The position numbers and the translations under genes were made by a program. From Phenylobacterium sp. (GTDB taxonomy: Bacteria; Pseudomonadota; Alphaproteobacteria; Caulobacterales; Caulobacteraceae): a stretch of 64,000 nucleotides of DNA. Under the pieces are notes generated by a model. The model ran no database searches. It was not told the DNA's origin and saw only the letters and a list, made by a program, of their open reading frames with translations. The stretch's first letter is position 1. Every line of letters starts with the position of its first letter. Shown piece by piece: positions 53,160 through 62,844 of the stretch. Location: NCBI RefSeq assembly GCF_020253645.1, contig NZ_JADCBG010000066.1, forward strand, positions 1 to 64,000, given 5' to 3'.

Positions 53160-54017
53160 TCAGGCGGCCATGTTGTCGATGAGTCTGGCGCGGCCCAGCC
53201 AGGCCGCGGCGAGGATGCGCGCGGAGCGTCCGGGGAGAAGGCGGCCGGGGCCCAGCCGCGACAGGTCCGCCGCGTCGCGGACCTCCACATAGTCCACCGG
53301 CCCGAAGCCCGCCGCCCGCAGGCGTCCGACCGCGCGGGCCTCGACCCCCGCCACCTCCGCCCCTGCCCGGAGGTTGCTGACAGCCTCCGTGAGGGCCGCC
53401 GCCAGTTCGGGCGCCCGGCGGCGCTCGTCGTCGGTCAGGTAGGCGTTGCGGGAGGACAGGGCCAGGCCGTCCTGCGCCCGGGCGGTCGGGGCGCCGAGGA
53501 TCTCCACGCCAAGGTCGAGGTCGGCGGCCATGCGCCGGATGACCTGGAGCTGCTGGTAATCCTTTTCGCCAAACACGGCCACATCGGGCCGCGCCTGGTT
53601 GAGCAGCTTGGCCACTATGGTGGCCACGCCTGCAAAGTGCCCTGGCCTCGCCTGCCCGTCGAGGGGCTCCGAGACGCCGGAGACCGTGACCACCGTGGCC
53701 ACCCCGGGCGGGTACATCTCGGCCACGGAGGGGGCGAAGAGAAGATGGCAGCCTGCGTCAGCCAGACGTGCGGCGTCGCCCGCCTCGTCGCGGGGATAGG
53801 CGGCCAGGTCCTCGTTCGGGCCGAACTGGGTCGGATTGATGAAGATCGACGCCACGACCCGGTCGGCGCGGGCCAGGGCCAGCCGGACCAGCGAGATGTG
53901 CCCTTCATGCAGGGCGCCCATGGTGGGGACGAAGCCCACGGTCAGGCCCTCCCGACGCCAGCCGGCGACAGTGCGGCGGAGGTCCGCCACGGTGCGGGCG
54001 GCGGGAAGGGGGAGCAT
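53160..54017 (-). CDS. panC: Pantoate--beta-alanine ligase
   Basis: VGFVPTMGALHEGHISLVRLA, INPTQFGPNEDLAAYPR, VFGEKDYQQLQVIRRM. Confidence 0.96.
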   Translation of the reverse strand: MLPLPAARTVADLRRTVAGWRREGLTVGFVPTMGALHEGHISLVRLALARADRVVASIFINPTQFGPNEDLAAYPRDEAGDAARLADAGCHLLFAPSVAEMYPPGVATVVTVSGVSEPLDGQARPGHFAGVATIVAKLLNQARPDVAVFGEKDYQQLQVIRRMAADLDLGVEILGAPTARAQDGLALSSRNAYLTDDERRRAPELAAALTEAVSNLRAGAEVAGVEARAVGRLRAAGFGPVDYVEVRDAADLSRLGPGRLLPGRSARILAAAWLGRARLIDNMAA

Positions 54018-54194
54018 GGCGGTCTCCGGCGGGGCAATGGGCGGCGCGCTTATGCCCTGCAGGCGGGCCAGTCGTCCATCCATCCACAGGCGATCCGGAC
54101 GTGTCCGTTGACGCCCCGGCGCCGGACGACAAGGCTGTGCAGCGACGGGAATCGGTCCGGGCGCTCCGGCCGGTCGCTCCGGCGGAGGCAGCGG

Positions 54195-55004
54195 ATGGCC
54201 GACATCATCGTCGTGGGTAATGAAAAGGGCGGTGCGGGGAAGTCGACCCTCGCCATTCACCTCCTGACCGCCCTGCTTCATGAGGGCGCCCGGGTCGGCG
54301 CCCTGGATCTGGACGTCCGCCAGCAGTCCCTCGCCCACTTTCTGGACAACCGCGCCACATGGCTGGCCGCCAACGGCGCCTCGGCGCCCATGCCGGAGAG
54401 CGTCCGGCTGGAGGCCGCCCTGGCCCGCGCGCCCGAGGACGAGGCCGGCGCCCGACTGGACGCCGCCTTCGAGACCCTGTCCACCTGCGACCTCATCGTC
54501 GTCGATACGCCCGGCGCGGACACCTTCCTGAGCCGCGCCGCCCATGCCCGGGCGGACCTCATCGTCACCCCCATGAATGACAGTTTCGTCGACTTTGACA
54601 CGCTCGGCGTGGTTGACCCGGTCACCCTGGAGCTCAAGCGTCCCAGCCTGTACTCCGAGACGGTCTGGAACAGTCGCAAGGTCCGGGCCGCCTCCTCGGG
54701 GCGGACCATCGACTGGGTGGTCCTGCGAAATCGACTGGCGCCGGCCGACGCCCGGAATCGCCGCCGGGTGGACGAACGCGTCCAGGCCCTGTCCAGACGC
54801 GCCGGATTCCGCGTGGGACCCGGCCTCCGCGACCGGGTCATCTACCGAGAGCTTTTCCCCTTCGGCCTGACCATCGCCGACCTCTCGCCCGCGATCCGAC
54901 CGGTCTCCATGAGCCTGCAGCATGTGGCCGCCCGCCAGGAACTTCGGGACCTTATGGGATTCATCGGCCTGACCTCGGACGGCGCCCAACTGGCGGCCCA
55001 GTAG
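54195..55004 (+). CDS. mipZ: Division-plane positioning ATPase MipZ
   Basis: ADIIVVGNEKGGAGKSTLAIHLLTALLHEGARVGALDLDVRQQSLAHFLDNR; ParA-like deviant Walker A. Confidence 0.95.
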   Translation: MADIIVVGNEKGGAGKSTLAIHLLTALLHEGARVGALDLDVRQQSLAHFLDNRATWLAANGASAPMPESVRLEAALARAPEDEAGARLDAAFETLSTCDLIVVDTPGADTFLSRAAHARADLIVTPMNDSFVDFDTLGVVDPVTLELKRPSLYSETVWNSRKVRAASSGRTIDWVVLRNRLAPADARNRRRVDERVQALSRRAGFRVGPGLRDRVIYRELFPFGLTIADLSPAIRPVSMSLQHVAARQELRDLMGFIGLTSDGAQLAAQ

Positions 55005-55447
55005 TGAGCTGGCTTCTTCTCGCCGCCGTCGCCGCCTTCGCCGTCCTCATCTGGGCGGGCCGCAGGGGCGACCGGACAGGGCGGCGGGAATGGCGCCTTA
55101 TCGCCGGGGGCCTGGCCCTCGCCGCGGTGGTTGGCGGGACGGTGCTGGCCCTGAGGGGCGCCTGGCCTGCAGGCCTGGTGCTGATCTTCACCGGCCTCGG
55201 TCTCGCCGGTCTTGCGCGATCGCCGGGGCCGCGACCGGGGCCCGCCCCGACTGCGCCTTCCCCGGATCCGGACGGAATGAGCCTCTCGGAGGCGCGGTCC
55301 GTCCTGGGCGTCGGGCCGGATGCAAGCCGTGAAGAGATCCTGGAGGCCCACGCCCGGCTGATCCGGCGGACTCATCCGGACGCCGGCGGAACCGACGGCC
55401 TCGCCGCCCACCTGAACGCCGCCCGGGACCGGCTGCTCGGGCCTTGA
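55004..55447 (+). CDS. Membrane-anchored J-domain (DnaJ-like) protein
   Basis: N-terminal TM helices, SLSEARSVLGVGPDASREEILEAHARLIRRTHPDAGGTDGLAAHLNAARDRLL (HPD). Confidence 0.88.
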   Translation: MSWLLLAAVAAFAVLIWAGRRGDRTGRREWRLIAGGLALAAVVGGTVLALRGAWPAGLVLIFTGLGLAGLARSPGPRPGPAPTAPSPDPDGMSLSEARSVLGVGPDASREEILEAHARLIRRTHPDAGGTDGLAAHLNAARDRLLGP

Positions 55448-55571
55448 TCGGACCCGTCGTCCGACGCCGGCGACCCTGCGCCGGACAATTGCGCGACAAG
55501 GTGGGGAATTGCGGTGTAGGGTCCTTCCGACCGGGCCCGGACCCGGCGAACTGAAAGTGGAATAGCCCGCT

Positions 55572-56273
55572 GTGAAGCCTCCGGCAGACCCCGAACAGGA
55601 GCCCGTCTCCGCCCGTATCCGCGCCCGGATCCAGAAGTCGAGGAAGCGGTTCTTCGCCAACGACAACATCTCTGCGTTCATCCGAGAGGGCGAGCTTGAA
55701 GCCCTGCTCTCCGAAGTGGAGGGCAAGTTCAGGGATGTGCTGAAGAGCCTGGTGATCGACACGGACGCGGACCACAATACCCAGGACACGGCGAAACGCG
55801 TGGCCAAGATGTATGTCACCGAGGTCTTCCGGGGTCGCTATACGAGCGCCCCGCCGGTGACGGAGTTCCCCAACGCCTCCTCGCTCAACGAACTGATGAT
55901 CGTGGGGCCGATCACGGTCCGAAGCGCCTGCAGCCACCACTTCTGCCCGATCATGGGCCAGATCTGGATCGGCCTGATGCCGAACGAGCACTCCAACCTC
56001 ATCGGCCTGTCCAAGTACTCCCGCCTGTCGGACTGGGTGATGTCCAGGCCGCAGATCCAGGAAGAGGCCATCACCCAGTTGGCGGACCTTTTGATGGAGA
56101 AGGTCCGGCCCGACGGCCTCGCGGTGGTGATGAGAGCCGACCACTTCTGCATGCACTGGCGCGGCGTGAAGGACAGCGAGACCATGATGATCAACTCCGT
56201 CATGCGCGGTTCGTTCCTCAAGGACCACACCCTGCGCTCCGAATTCCTCTCCCTGATCAAGCAAAGGAACTGA
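55572..56273 (+). CDS. folE: GTP cyclohydrolase I
   Basis: DTAKRVAKMYVTEVFRGRY, RSACSHHFCPIMGQIWIGLMPN, HFCMHWRGVKDSETMMINSVMRGSF. Confidence 0.97.
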   Translation: MKPPADPEQEPVSARIRARIQKSRKRFFANDNISAFIREGELEALLSEVEGKFRDVLKSLVIDTDADHNTQDTAKRVAKMYVTEVFRGRYTSAPPVTEFPNASSLNELMIVGPITVRSACSHHFCPIMGQIWIGLMPNEHSNLIGLSKYSRLSDWVMSRPQIQEEAITQLADLLMEKVRPDGLAVVMRADHFCMHWRGVKDSETMMINSVMRGSFLKDHTLRSEFLSLIKQRN

Positions 56274-56278
56274 ACGGC

Positions 56279-56707
56279 ATGCTCGTTCGCTGCCTCTATG
56301 CAAGCCGACCCGCCGAGGCCATGAGCGGCCCCCTGCTCGATGCGATCCTCGACCAGTGTCGCCGGAATAACCCGCGACAGGGCGTAACGGGTCTGCTCTG
56401 CGTGGCGGATGACCTATTCATCCAGGTCCTCGAGGGCGGCCGGGACGAAGTCTGCGAGATCTTCAACGCCATCGTGCGGGACGACCGGCACAAGAATGTC
56501 CGGCTGCTGTCCTACGAGGAGATCACCGAGCGCCGGTTCGGCAACTGGACCATGGGCCATGTGTCCATTTCCCGGGTCAATCCTTCCCTGCTGCTGAAGT
56601 ATTTCAAGCGGGTGGAACTCGACCCCTTCGATGGCCCAGGCCAGGCGACCCTGGCCCTTCTGGGAGAACTTGTCGCGACGGCGTCCATCATCACGCGCGG
56701 AGACTAG
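56279..56707 (+). CDS. Stand-alone BLUF-domain (blue-light sensing) protein
   Basis: LVRCLYASRP, CRRNNPRQGVTGLLCVADDLFIQVLEGGRDEV, RRFGNWTMGHVS: conserved Tyr, Asn, Gln and Trp/Met positions of BLUF domains. Confidence 0.9.
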   Translation: MLVRCLYASRPAEAMSGPLLDAILDQCRRNNPRQGVTGLLCVADDLFIQVLEGGRDEVCEIFNAIVRDDRHKNVRLLSYEEITERRFGNWTMGHVSISRVNPSLLLKYFKRVELDPFDGPGQATLALLGELVATASIITRGD

Positions 56708-56844
56708 CAGGCCTCCGCCGGCCTTCTCCGTCATGCAGCGCGCCTCAAGGATGGAGGTCCGGCCCGCAGACCGTTGACGGGGTCTGTGGCCGTGCGGTCA
56801 TCCCGCAGGGCGGGAGCGGAGTTCAGGCGCCGCCGTTGAGCCGC

Positions 56845-58158
56845 TCAGGCTGAGGGCGGGAGCACCATGCACGGCTGGCCACGGCTCTTCAGGGCGCGGC
56901 AGGCGGCCCGAGCCTCGGCTTCGGAGTATCCGGTGAACCGGGTCCTCCAGGACGAGCCGGCCCTCTCGGCGCGGCCTGCGGCGTCGAAGTGGGAAGGGGC
57001 CAGCCTTCGGACAATGGAGGCCTGCTTCCGGGCCAGCTCCTGGGACTTGAAGGCGCCCACCTGGACCGACCAACGGCCCGTCTCGCCCCGCGTCGGTTGA
57101 CGGAGCCCGCTGGACGCCCCATCGACGATCTCGAACCCGGAGAGGTTCCGCGGCGGCGGCGCGCTCGTCAGCACCACGCGATCGGGGGGAAGGGCTCCGG
57201 TCTCGGTCCGGGCCTGCGCCAGTCCGACGGCGGGCGCCGCCTCGCTCTCAAAGCTGGCCTGGGCGAACTGGACCCGCTCTCCGCGGTCGCGCCGCTCCGC
57301 CAGGTCGAACGCCGTGAGCATCAGGCTTTCGACCTTCGCGTTCCTGCGGGCGTTGGACGGCCCGCCCAGGACCACCGCGATGAGCCTCCGGTCTCCGCGC
57401 ACCGCAGAAGCCGCCAGATTGTAGCCGGACGCGCTTGTGAAGCCGGTCTTGAGGCCATCCGCCCCGGCCATGCGCCAGAGGAGGCCGTTGTGATTGTTCA
57501 TCCGGCGGCCCTGGAAGGTGAAGCCCTGCTGGCTGAACAGGGCGTAGTGCTGGGGGAAATCCCTCAGGACGGCGCGGGAAAGGATGGCCAGGTCCCGAGC
57601 GGTGCTGACCTGGCGGACATCCGGCAGGCCGGATGCGTTCGTGAAGTGAGTATTCACCATGCCGAGTTCGCGGGCGCGCAGGGTCATCATGGCGGCGAAG
57701 CGTCGCTCGCTGCCCTCGCCGAGCCGCTCGGCCAGGGCCACGGCGATGTCGTTGGCCGACTTGATGGCCAGGGCCTGCATGGCTTCGGAAACCGTCAGGG
57801 TGGCCCCGACGGGCAGTCCGAGCTTGGTGGGGCTCTGGGCGGCGGCGCGGGGCGAGATGACGATCGGGTCGTCGGGCGACAGGCGGCCGGTGGAGAGGGC
57901 CTCGAAGGTCAGATAGAGGGTCATGACCTTGGTGATCGAGGCGGGATACCGAAGGCTGTCGCCGCGCCGTGAGAAGAGGACCTCCCCGGTCTCGGCATCC
58001 ACCACGACGGCCGCATACCGCATGTCCTGGAAGGGCGGGGTGGGCGCTGCAACCGCGCCGGGAGTGAAGAGTCCGGCGCCGAGGGCGAGGGACAGGGCCG
58101 CCGCAAGCCCGGCGATCCAGGGGCGAGTACGGGCGGGACGGCGATTGGCGGTCGGCAA
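56845..58158 (-). CDS. S11-family D-alanyl-D-alanine carboxypeptidase with C-terminal SPOR domain
   Basis: YPASITKVMTLYLTFEAL (SxxK), KSANDIAVALAE (SxN), DGLKTGFTSASGYNL (KTG), WSVQVGAFKSQELARKQASIVRRL (SPOR). Confidence 0.94.
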   Translation of the reverse strand: MPTANRRPARTRPWIAGLAAALSLALGAGLFTPGAVAAPTPPFQDMRYAAVVVDAETGEVLFSRRGDSLRYPASITKVMTLYLTFEALSTGRLSPDDPIVISPRAAAQSPTKLGLPVGATLTVSEAMQALAIKSANDIAVALAERLGEGSERRFAAMMTLRARELGMVNTHFTNASGLPDVRQVSTARDLAILSRAVLRDFPQHYALFSQQGFTFQGRRMNNHNGLLWRMAGADGLKTGFTSASGYNLAASAVRGDRRLIAVVLGGPSNARRNAKVESLMLTAFDLAERRDRGERVQFAQASFESEAAPAVGLAQARTETGALPPDRVVLTSAPPPRNLSGFEIVDGASSGLRQPTRGETGRWSVQVGAFKSQELARKQASIVRRLAPSHFDAAGRAERAGSSWRTRFTGYSEAEARAACRALKSRGQPCMVLPPSA

Positions 58159-58279
58159 GTCGGGCGTCCCTGTCGTCTCCGGCTCGGCCGGCGGGTTTCA
58201 GGATGAAGGAACATCTTAGACCGCGCCGCATTGCGGGAAAGTAAATTCGACCTGAATCCTCATCACGGCCTGGTTATGT

Positions 58280-58325
58280 TGCGCTGCACAATCAGCTTGA
58301 CTGCTGCGTTGCAACATGAGATATG
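58280..58325 (+). promoter_or_regulatory. Predicted phasin promoter (-35 TTGACT 58297-58302; -10 GATATG 58320-58325) with TGCGYTGCA repeats
   Basis: 17-bp spacer; TGCGCTGCA 58280-58288 and TGCGTTGCA 58305-58313, the latter inside the spacer. Confidence 0.55.
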
Positions 58326-58428
58326 GCGGTGCAGCAAAACCGAGCCCCGGGGTGTCCGTCGCAGGCCCCCGGAGTTCAGCCCGAACCTTCCCGGCCCAAA
58401 CACCTGGGCCTGAACCCTGGAGCACCCC

Positions 58429-58866
58429 ATGGCCGCCGCCAAGACCGCCGCACAGTCCGCCGCCGACAAGATCGCCAACGCCGGGAACGAAGCCCTGCGG
58501 GACGCCATGGAAAAGGGCATGGCGGGCCTGAATGACGTGACCGCCCACTCGCGGAAGAACCTGGAGGCCGTCATCGCCTCCGTGACGGCCGCAGCGAAGG
58601 GCGCCGAGGCCCTCGGGTCCGAGGCCGTGACCTTCTCGAAGGCCGCCGTCGAACGCCAGACCGCCGCCGTTCAGTCCCTCTCTGGCGTCCGCAGCGTTCA
58701 AGACCTGATCGAAGTTCAGACTGACCTCGCCAAGACGCACATGGAGGCCTGTGTCGCCCAGATGGGCAAGACCACCGAGCTCATGACGGCCATGTTCCGT
58801 GACGCCTATCAGCCCTTCAGCGCCCGCATGACCGCGGCGGTGGAGAGCCTGCAGTCGGGACGCTGA
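58429..58866 (+). CDS. Phasin-family PHA granule-associated protein
   Basis: 145 aa amphipathic helix protein, NLEAVIASVTAAAKGAEALGSEAVTFSKAAVERQTAAVQSL. Confidence 0.9.
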   Translation: MAAAKTAAQSAADKIANAGNEALRDAMEKGMAGLNDVTAHSRKNLEAVIASVTAAAKGAEALGSEAVTFSKAAVERQTAAVQSLSGVRSVQDLIEVQTDLAKTHMEACVAQMGKTTELMTAMFRDAYQPFSARMTAAVESLQSGR

Positions 58867-58900
58867 TCTTCAAGCCCCCTGAGGGCGCCGAAGACTTTCC

Positions 58901-58942
58901 AGAGGCGCGGTTCCTTCGCGGGGGCCGCGCCTCTTTCGTTTG
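58901..58942 (+). terminator. Rho-independent terminator downstream of phasin gene
   Basis: AGAGGCGCGG-ttccttcgcggggg-CCGCGCCTCT followed by TTCGTTT. Confidence 0.8.
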
Positions 58943-58976
58943 ACTCGGCGGTCACGGCCGTGAAAGTCGGGGCCGC

Positions 58977-59873
58977 ATGCTTCCGACCCTTCGGCAACTC
59001 CAGTACCTCAAGCTCCTGGTGGAGCACGGCGGCTTCGGCAAGGCGGCGGAGGCGGCGCATGTCACCCAGCCCACGCTCTCTGCGGGCATCCAGGAGCTGG
59101 AGAGGATCCTCGGCTCCCCGGTCGTCGACCGGACCCGCTCGGGGGTGATCCTCACCGACGCGGGCGAGGCCGCCCTGGCCAAGGCCCGGATCATCCTCAA
59201 CGAGGCGGACGAACTGGTCCAGGCGGCGCGCAGCGCCGGCCAGCCCCTGACGGGCCGATTTCGCCTCGGTGTGATCCCGACCATCGCCCCCTTCCTCCTT
59301 CCCAGGGCCCTGCCCCTGCTGAGGTCGAGGTTCCCCGACCTGCGGCTGTACCTGAAGGAAGACCTGACCCAGAGGCTGATCGCCGCCCTGAAGTCCGGAC
59401 ATCTCGACGCCGCTCTCATCGCCCTGCCCTTCGACCTTTCGGGGCTGGAGTGCGCCCACGTCTCCGATGACGAGATTCTCGCCGCACTGCCGGCGGGTCA
59501 CCGGCTTGCGGCGCAGGATCGCACCCGGCCTTCGGAGCTCGAGGAAGGCGACCTGATCCTCCTTGAGGATGGACATTGCCTGCGCGACCACGCCCTGGCC
59601 GCCTGCGGCCTGAGACCGCCGCGCGCGGGCGACACGTCAATGACCTTCGCCGCCACCTCCCTGCCGACCCTGGTCCAGATGGTGGGATCCGGTCTGGGGG
59701 TCACCTTCCTGCCTTCCATGGCCGTCGCGGCGGGCCTGACAGAAGGGGCGTCCATCGAGATCCGACCCCTGCAGGCAGAGGATCCCACCCGCGAGATCGT
59801 CGTCGCCTGGCGGTCCGGATCCATCCGCGGCGCCGAGGGCCGGCTGCTCGCCGAGACCCTTCGGCAGGCCTGA
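58977..59873 (+). CDS. oxyR: LysR-family regulator, OxyR-like hydrogen peroxide sensor
   Basis: LPTLRQLQYLKLLVEHGGFGKAAEAAHVTQPTLSAGI; LLEDGHCLRDHALAACG matches the OxyR redox-cysteine segment. Confidence 0.9.
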   Translation: MLPTLRQLQYLKLLVEHGGFGKAAEAAHVTQPTLSAGIQELERILGSPVVDRTRSGVILTDAGEAALAKARIILNEADELVQAARSAGQPLTGRFRLGVIPTIAPFLLPRALPLLRSRFPDLRLYLKEDLTQRLIAALKSGHLDAALIALPFDLSGLECAHVSDDEILAALPAGHRLAAQDRTRPSELEEGDLILLEDGHCLRDHALAACGLRPPRAGDTSMTFAATSLPTLVQMVGSGLGVTFLPSMAVAAGLTEGASIEIRPLQAEDPTREIVVAWRSGSIRGAEGRLLAETLRQA

Positions 59874-61952
59874 TCAGTCCATCAGCCGGCGGGCGAGATA
59901 GACATAGTGCCGGGCCCAGCGCCGGGCGTTCAGCTCAGGGTCGGAGTCGTTGGAATGCCCGCCCAGGGTCTGCTCGTGGTAAAGATAGGGGACCCCCAGC
60001 GCTTCGAGCCGGGCCGCGAACTTGCGGGCGTGCCCCGGATGGACCCGGTCATCGCGCGTGTTGGTGGTGATGTAGGCCTCGGGGTAGGCGACTCCGGGCT
60101 TGAGGGCCTGGTAGCCCGAGTACCTGGCGATGAAGGCCGCGTCCGCCGGGACATCCGGGTCGCCGTACTCGCCGACCCACGAGGCGCCCGCCGAGAGCTT
60201 GTGGTAGCGCAGCATGTCCACGAGCGGGCTTTCCACCACCACGGCGTTCCAGAGCCCGGGATTCTGGGTCATGGAGACCGTCGTCAGGACGCCGCCGTTT
60301 GATCGGCCATAGATGCCGAGGCGACGCGGCGATGTCAGCCCCCGGGCCGAAAGGTCCCTCGCCACCGCCGCGAAGTCGTCAAAGGCCAGCTGGCGCTTCT
60401 CGCGCAGGACCGACTGGTGCCAGGCGGGCCCGAACTCGCCCCCGCCCCGGATGTTGGCGATCACATAGGCGCCGCCGCGCGACAGCCACAGGCGGCCCAT
60501 CTCCGGCATGTAGACGGGGGGCTTGGCGATCTCGAAGCCGCCATAGCCATACATCAGGGTGGGGGTGGAGCCATCCTTACGGGCGTCAGGCGGCGAGACC
60601 ACGAAGTAAGGAATCCGGGCCCCGTCGCTGGAAGTCGCCCAGTACTGGGCCACGCGGGCGCCCTCGGTCGGGAAGCGCGGAGGCAGGGCTGCGACCCGGG
60701 TCGACTCTCCGGTGGCGGCGTCGACCCGCCAGAGCGAGGGGGGATCAAGGAAGCCCTCCGCGGAGATCATGACGACATCGTCGACCTCGCTGGCCGAGAC
60801 CACCTGGAAGGTGGCGTCCTTCGGCAGGGCCAGCCGCTCGGCCGTCCACCGGCCGCCGGTCATGTCGAAGACCTCCACCGCGCCCCTCACATCATCCAGC
60901 AGATTGATGACCACGAGGCCGGCCGTCACCCTCACGTCCTGGACAGCCTGGCGGGGACCGGGTGCGAAGACAAGTTCGGGCGCCCCGCCCGGATCGTCGC
61001 GGCGCAGGGCCACCACTGATCCGGCTCCAAAGCCCTTCCAGTCCTCCTTGATGATGAAGATCATCCGCCCCTGAGCCGAGCCCTGGTAGGTCGTCCGGAG
61101 CGGCAGGGGCAGACGGATCAGGCGGCCGTCTCGCCAGAGGCTGAACTCGGACCGGAAGAAGTCCACCGCCCGATTGACCACGAGACCCCTGGCCTGCCCG
61201 TCCTCGCCCCGCAGGACGGCGGCGCTGACCCCAACGTCGGAGGGCTGTCCGCGGAAAATCTCCCGGGTCTGACCGCGGCGGTCCACCGTCCTGACGACAA
61301 AGGGATATCCCGAGGCCGTGATCTCTTCCGGGGTCCAGTCGCGTGCGACGACCAGGGTGTCGACATCCAGCCAGTCCAAGGTCAGCTTGAAGGCCGGGAA
61401 GCGGAACCCGCCCTCCACGAAGGTGCGGCGGGCGATGTCGAACTCGCGGATCTCCACGGCGTCGCCGCCCCCGTCGGACAGCCGGACGAGGCATCGGGTT
61501 GCAGCAGGGGGCAGGCAGGTCGCGCCCTTGAAGATCCAGTTCCGCCCCTCGGCCTTCGACAGGGCGTCGAGGTCCAGGAGGGTGGTCCATTGCGGCCGGC
61601 CTGCGGCGTAGGCTGCGGCGTCCGAGGTGCGCCAGATTCCCTGAACGTGGGAGGCGTCCTGCCAGAGGTTGTCCACCGCCGCGCCGCGGAGTTCCGGCCA
61701 GGCGATCCGGTCCGGCGCCGTGAAGATTGCGCGCGCTTCCTGCAGGAAGACGGCATAGCGGGGATCACCTTCGAGGACCTCTGCAGTACGGGCGTTCTGG
61801 CGGTTCACCCATTCCAGCGCCCTCGGGGACTCGATGTCCTCGAGCCAGAGGAAGGGATCCTCGGCCTGCGCCGCAGCAGGCGGGCCGGCGAGGGCCAGGG
61901 CCAGGAGGAGGGTGCGGAGGGCGTCGCCCAGGAGCTTCAAATGCGTCTTCAT
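59874..61952 (-). CDS. S9-family prolyl oligopeptidase, secreted
   Basis: YGYGGFEIAKPPVY, GGGEFGPAWHQSVLREKRQLAFDDFAAVARDL, GIYGRSNGGVLTT; signal peptide. Confidence 0.93.
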   Translation of the reverse strand: MKTHLKLLGDALRTLLLALALAGPPAAAQAEDPFLWLEDIESPRALEWVNRQNARTAEVLEGDPRYAVFLQEARAIFTAPDRIAWPELRGAAVDNLWQDASHVQGIWRTSDAAAYAAGRPQWTTLLDLDALSKAEGRNWIFKGATCLPPAATRCLVRLSDGGGDAVEIREFDIARRTFVEGGFRFPAFKLTLDWLDVDTLVVARDWTPEEITASGYPFVVRTVDRRGQTREIFRGQPSDVGVSAAVLRGEDGQARGLVVNRAVDFFRSEFSLWRDGRLIRLPLPLRTTYQGSAQGRMIFIIKEDWKGFGAGSVVALRRDDPGGAPELVFAPGPRQAVQDVRVTAGLVVINLLDDVRGAVEVFDMTGGRWTAERLALPKDATFQVVSASEVDDVVMISAEGFLDPPSLWRVDAATGESTRVAALPPRFPTEGARVAQYWATSSDGARIPYFVVSPPDARKDGSTPTLMYGYGGFEIAKPPVYMPEMGRLWLSRGGAYVIANIRGGGEFGPAWHQSVLREKRQLAFDDFAAVARDLSARGLTSPRRLGIYGRSNGGVLTTVSMTQNPGLWNAVVVESPLVDMLRYHKLSAGASWVGEYGDPDVPADAAFIARYSGYQALKPGVAYPEAYITTNTRDDRVHPGHARKFAARLEALGVPYLYHEQTLGGHSNDSDPELNARRWARHYVYLARRLMD

Positions 61953-62031
61953 GGCCGTCTTCTTGCGCAAAGGCTCGCCAATGTCTTCTGAAAGTCGCCC
62001 GGAAGACGCCGGCGGACTATATAGGAGCGCC

Positions 62032-62844
62032 ATGGAGCGCCCCTTCCTGAAAATGAACGGCCTTGGCAACGACTTCATCGTCGTGGACGCCCGCAGCGAG
62101 GCCTATGACCCGCACCCGGACCAGATCCGGCGGCTGGCCTCGCGGTCGGCGGGGATCGGCTGCGACCAGTTCGTGGTGATCGGGCCATCCGAGGCGGCGG
62201 ACGCCTCCGTTCGCTTCTGGAACCCGGATGGCGGCGAGGCCGGCGCCTGCGGCAACGCGACGCGCTGCGTCGCCTGGCGGTTGATGGAGGAGTCGGGCGC
62301 AGACGAGGTCCGCCTCGCCACCACCGGCGGTCTGCTTCACGCTTGGCGCCGGGGCGACCTGCGGGTGTCGGTGGACATGGGCCGTCCGCGCCTCCATTGG
62401 CGGGCCATTCCGCTGTCGGGTCCCGCCGACACCCTGTCCGTGACCGTGCCCGAGGCTCCGGAACCTGGCCCGGCGACCTGCGTCTCCATGGGAAATCCCC
62501 ACGCTGTCTTCTTCGTCCCCTCCGCCGAGGCCGTGGACGCCGTCCGGATTGGCCCGGCCGTGGAGACCAGCGCCCTTTTCCCCGAACGCGTCAATGTGGG
62601 TTTCGCCGAGGTCCGCACCCGCACCCGCGTCCGCCTGCGGGTCTGGGAGCGGGCCGCGGGCCTGACCCGGGCCTGCGGCTCCGGCGCCTGCGCCGCCCTT
62701 GTGGCCGGGGTCCGGAGGGGCCTGCTGGATCCGGCCGCCCGGCTGGAGCTGGATGGCGGCGAGCTGGAGATCGTCTGGGGCGCCGACGGCCATGTCCTGA
62801 TGACCGGGGACGTCGAGCTTGAGTACGAGGGCCGGCTGCCATGA
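62032..62844 (+). CDS. dapF: Diaminopimelate epimerase
   Basis: FLKMNGLGNDFIVVDAR, GACGNATRCVAW, TRACGSGACAALVAG. Confidence 0.97.
   Translation: MERPFLKMNGLGNDFIVVDARSEAYDPHPDQIRRLASRSAGIGCDQFVVIGPSEAADASVRFWNPDGGEAGACGNATRCVAWRLMEESGADEVRLATTGGLLHAWRRGDLRVSVDMGRPRLHWRAIPLSGPADTLSVTVPEAPEPGPATCVSMGNPHAVFFVPSAEAVDAVRIGPAVETSALFPERVNVGFAEVRTRTRVRLRVWERAAGLTRACGSGACAALVAGVRRGLLDPAARLELDGGELEIVWGADGHVLMTGDVELEYEGRLP

Noticed and set aside
53160-54989. 609-aa minus ORF extending panC through the antisense of mipZ
   Set aside because: Only the 53160-54017 part is PanC; the upstream extension is antisense read-through of mipZ
55448-55571. Possible THF-II (folE) riboswitch upstream of folE
   Set aside because: A CCGGGCCCGG hairpin is present, but I could not match the conserved THF-II core by eye; a covariance-model search would decide
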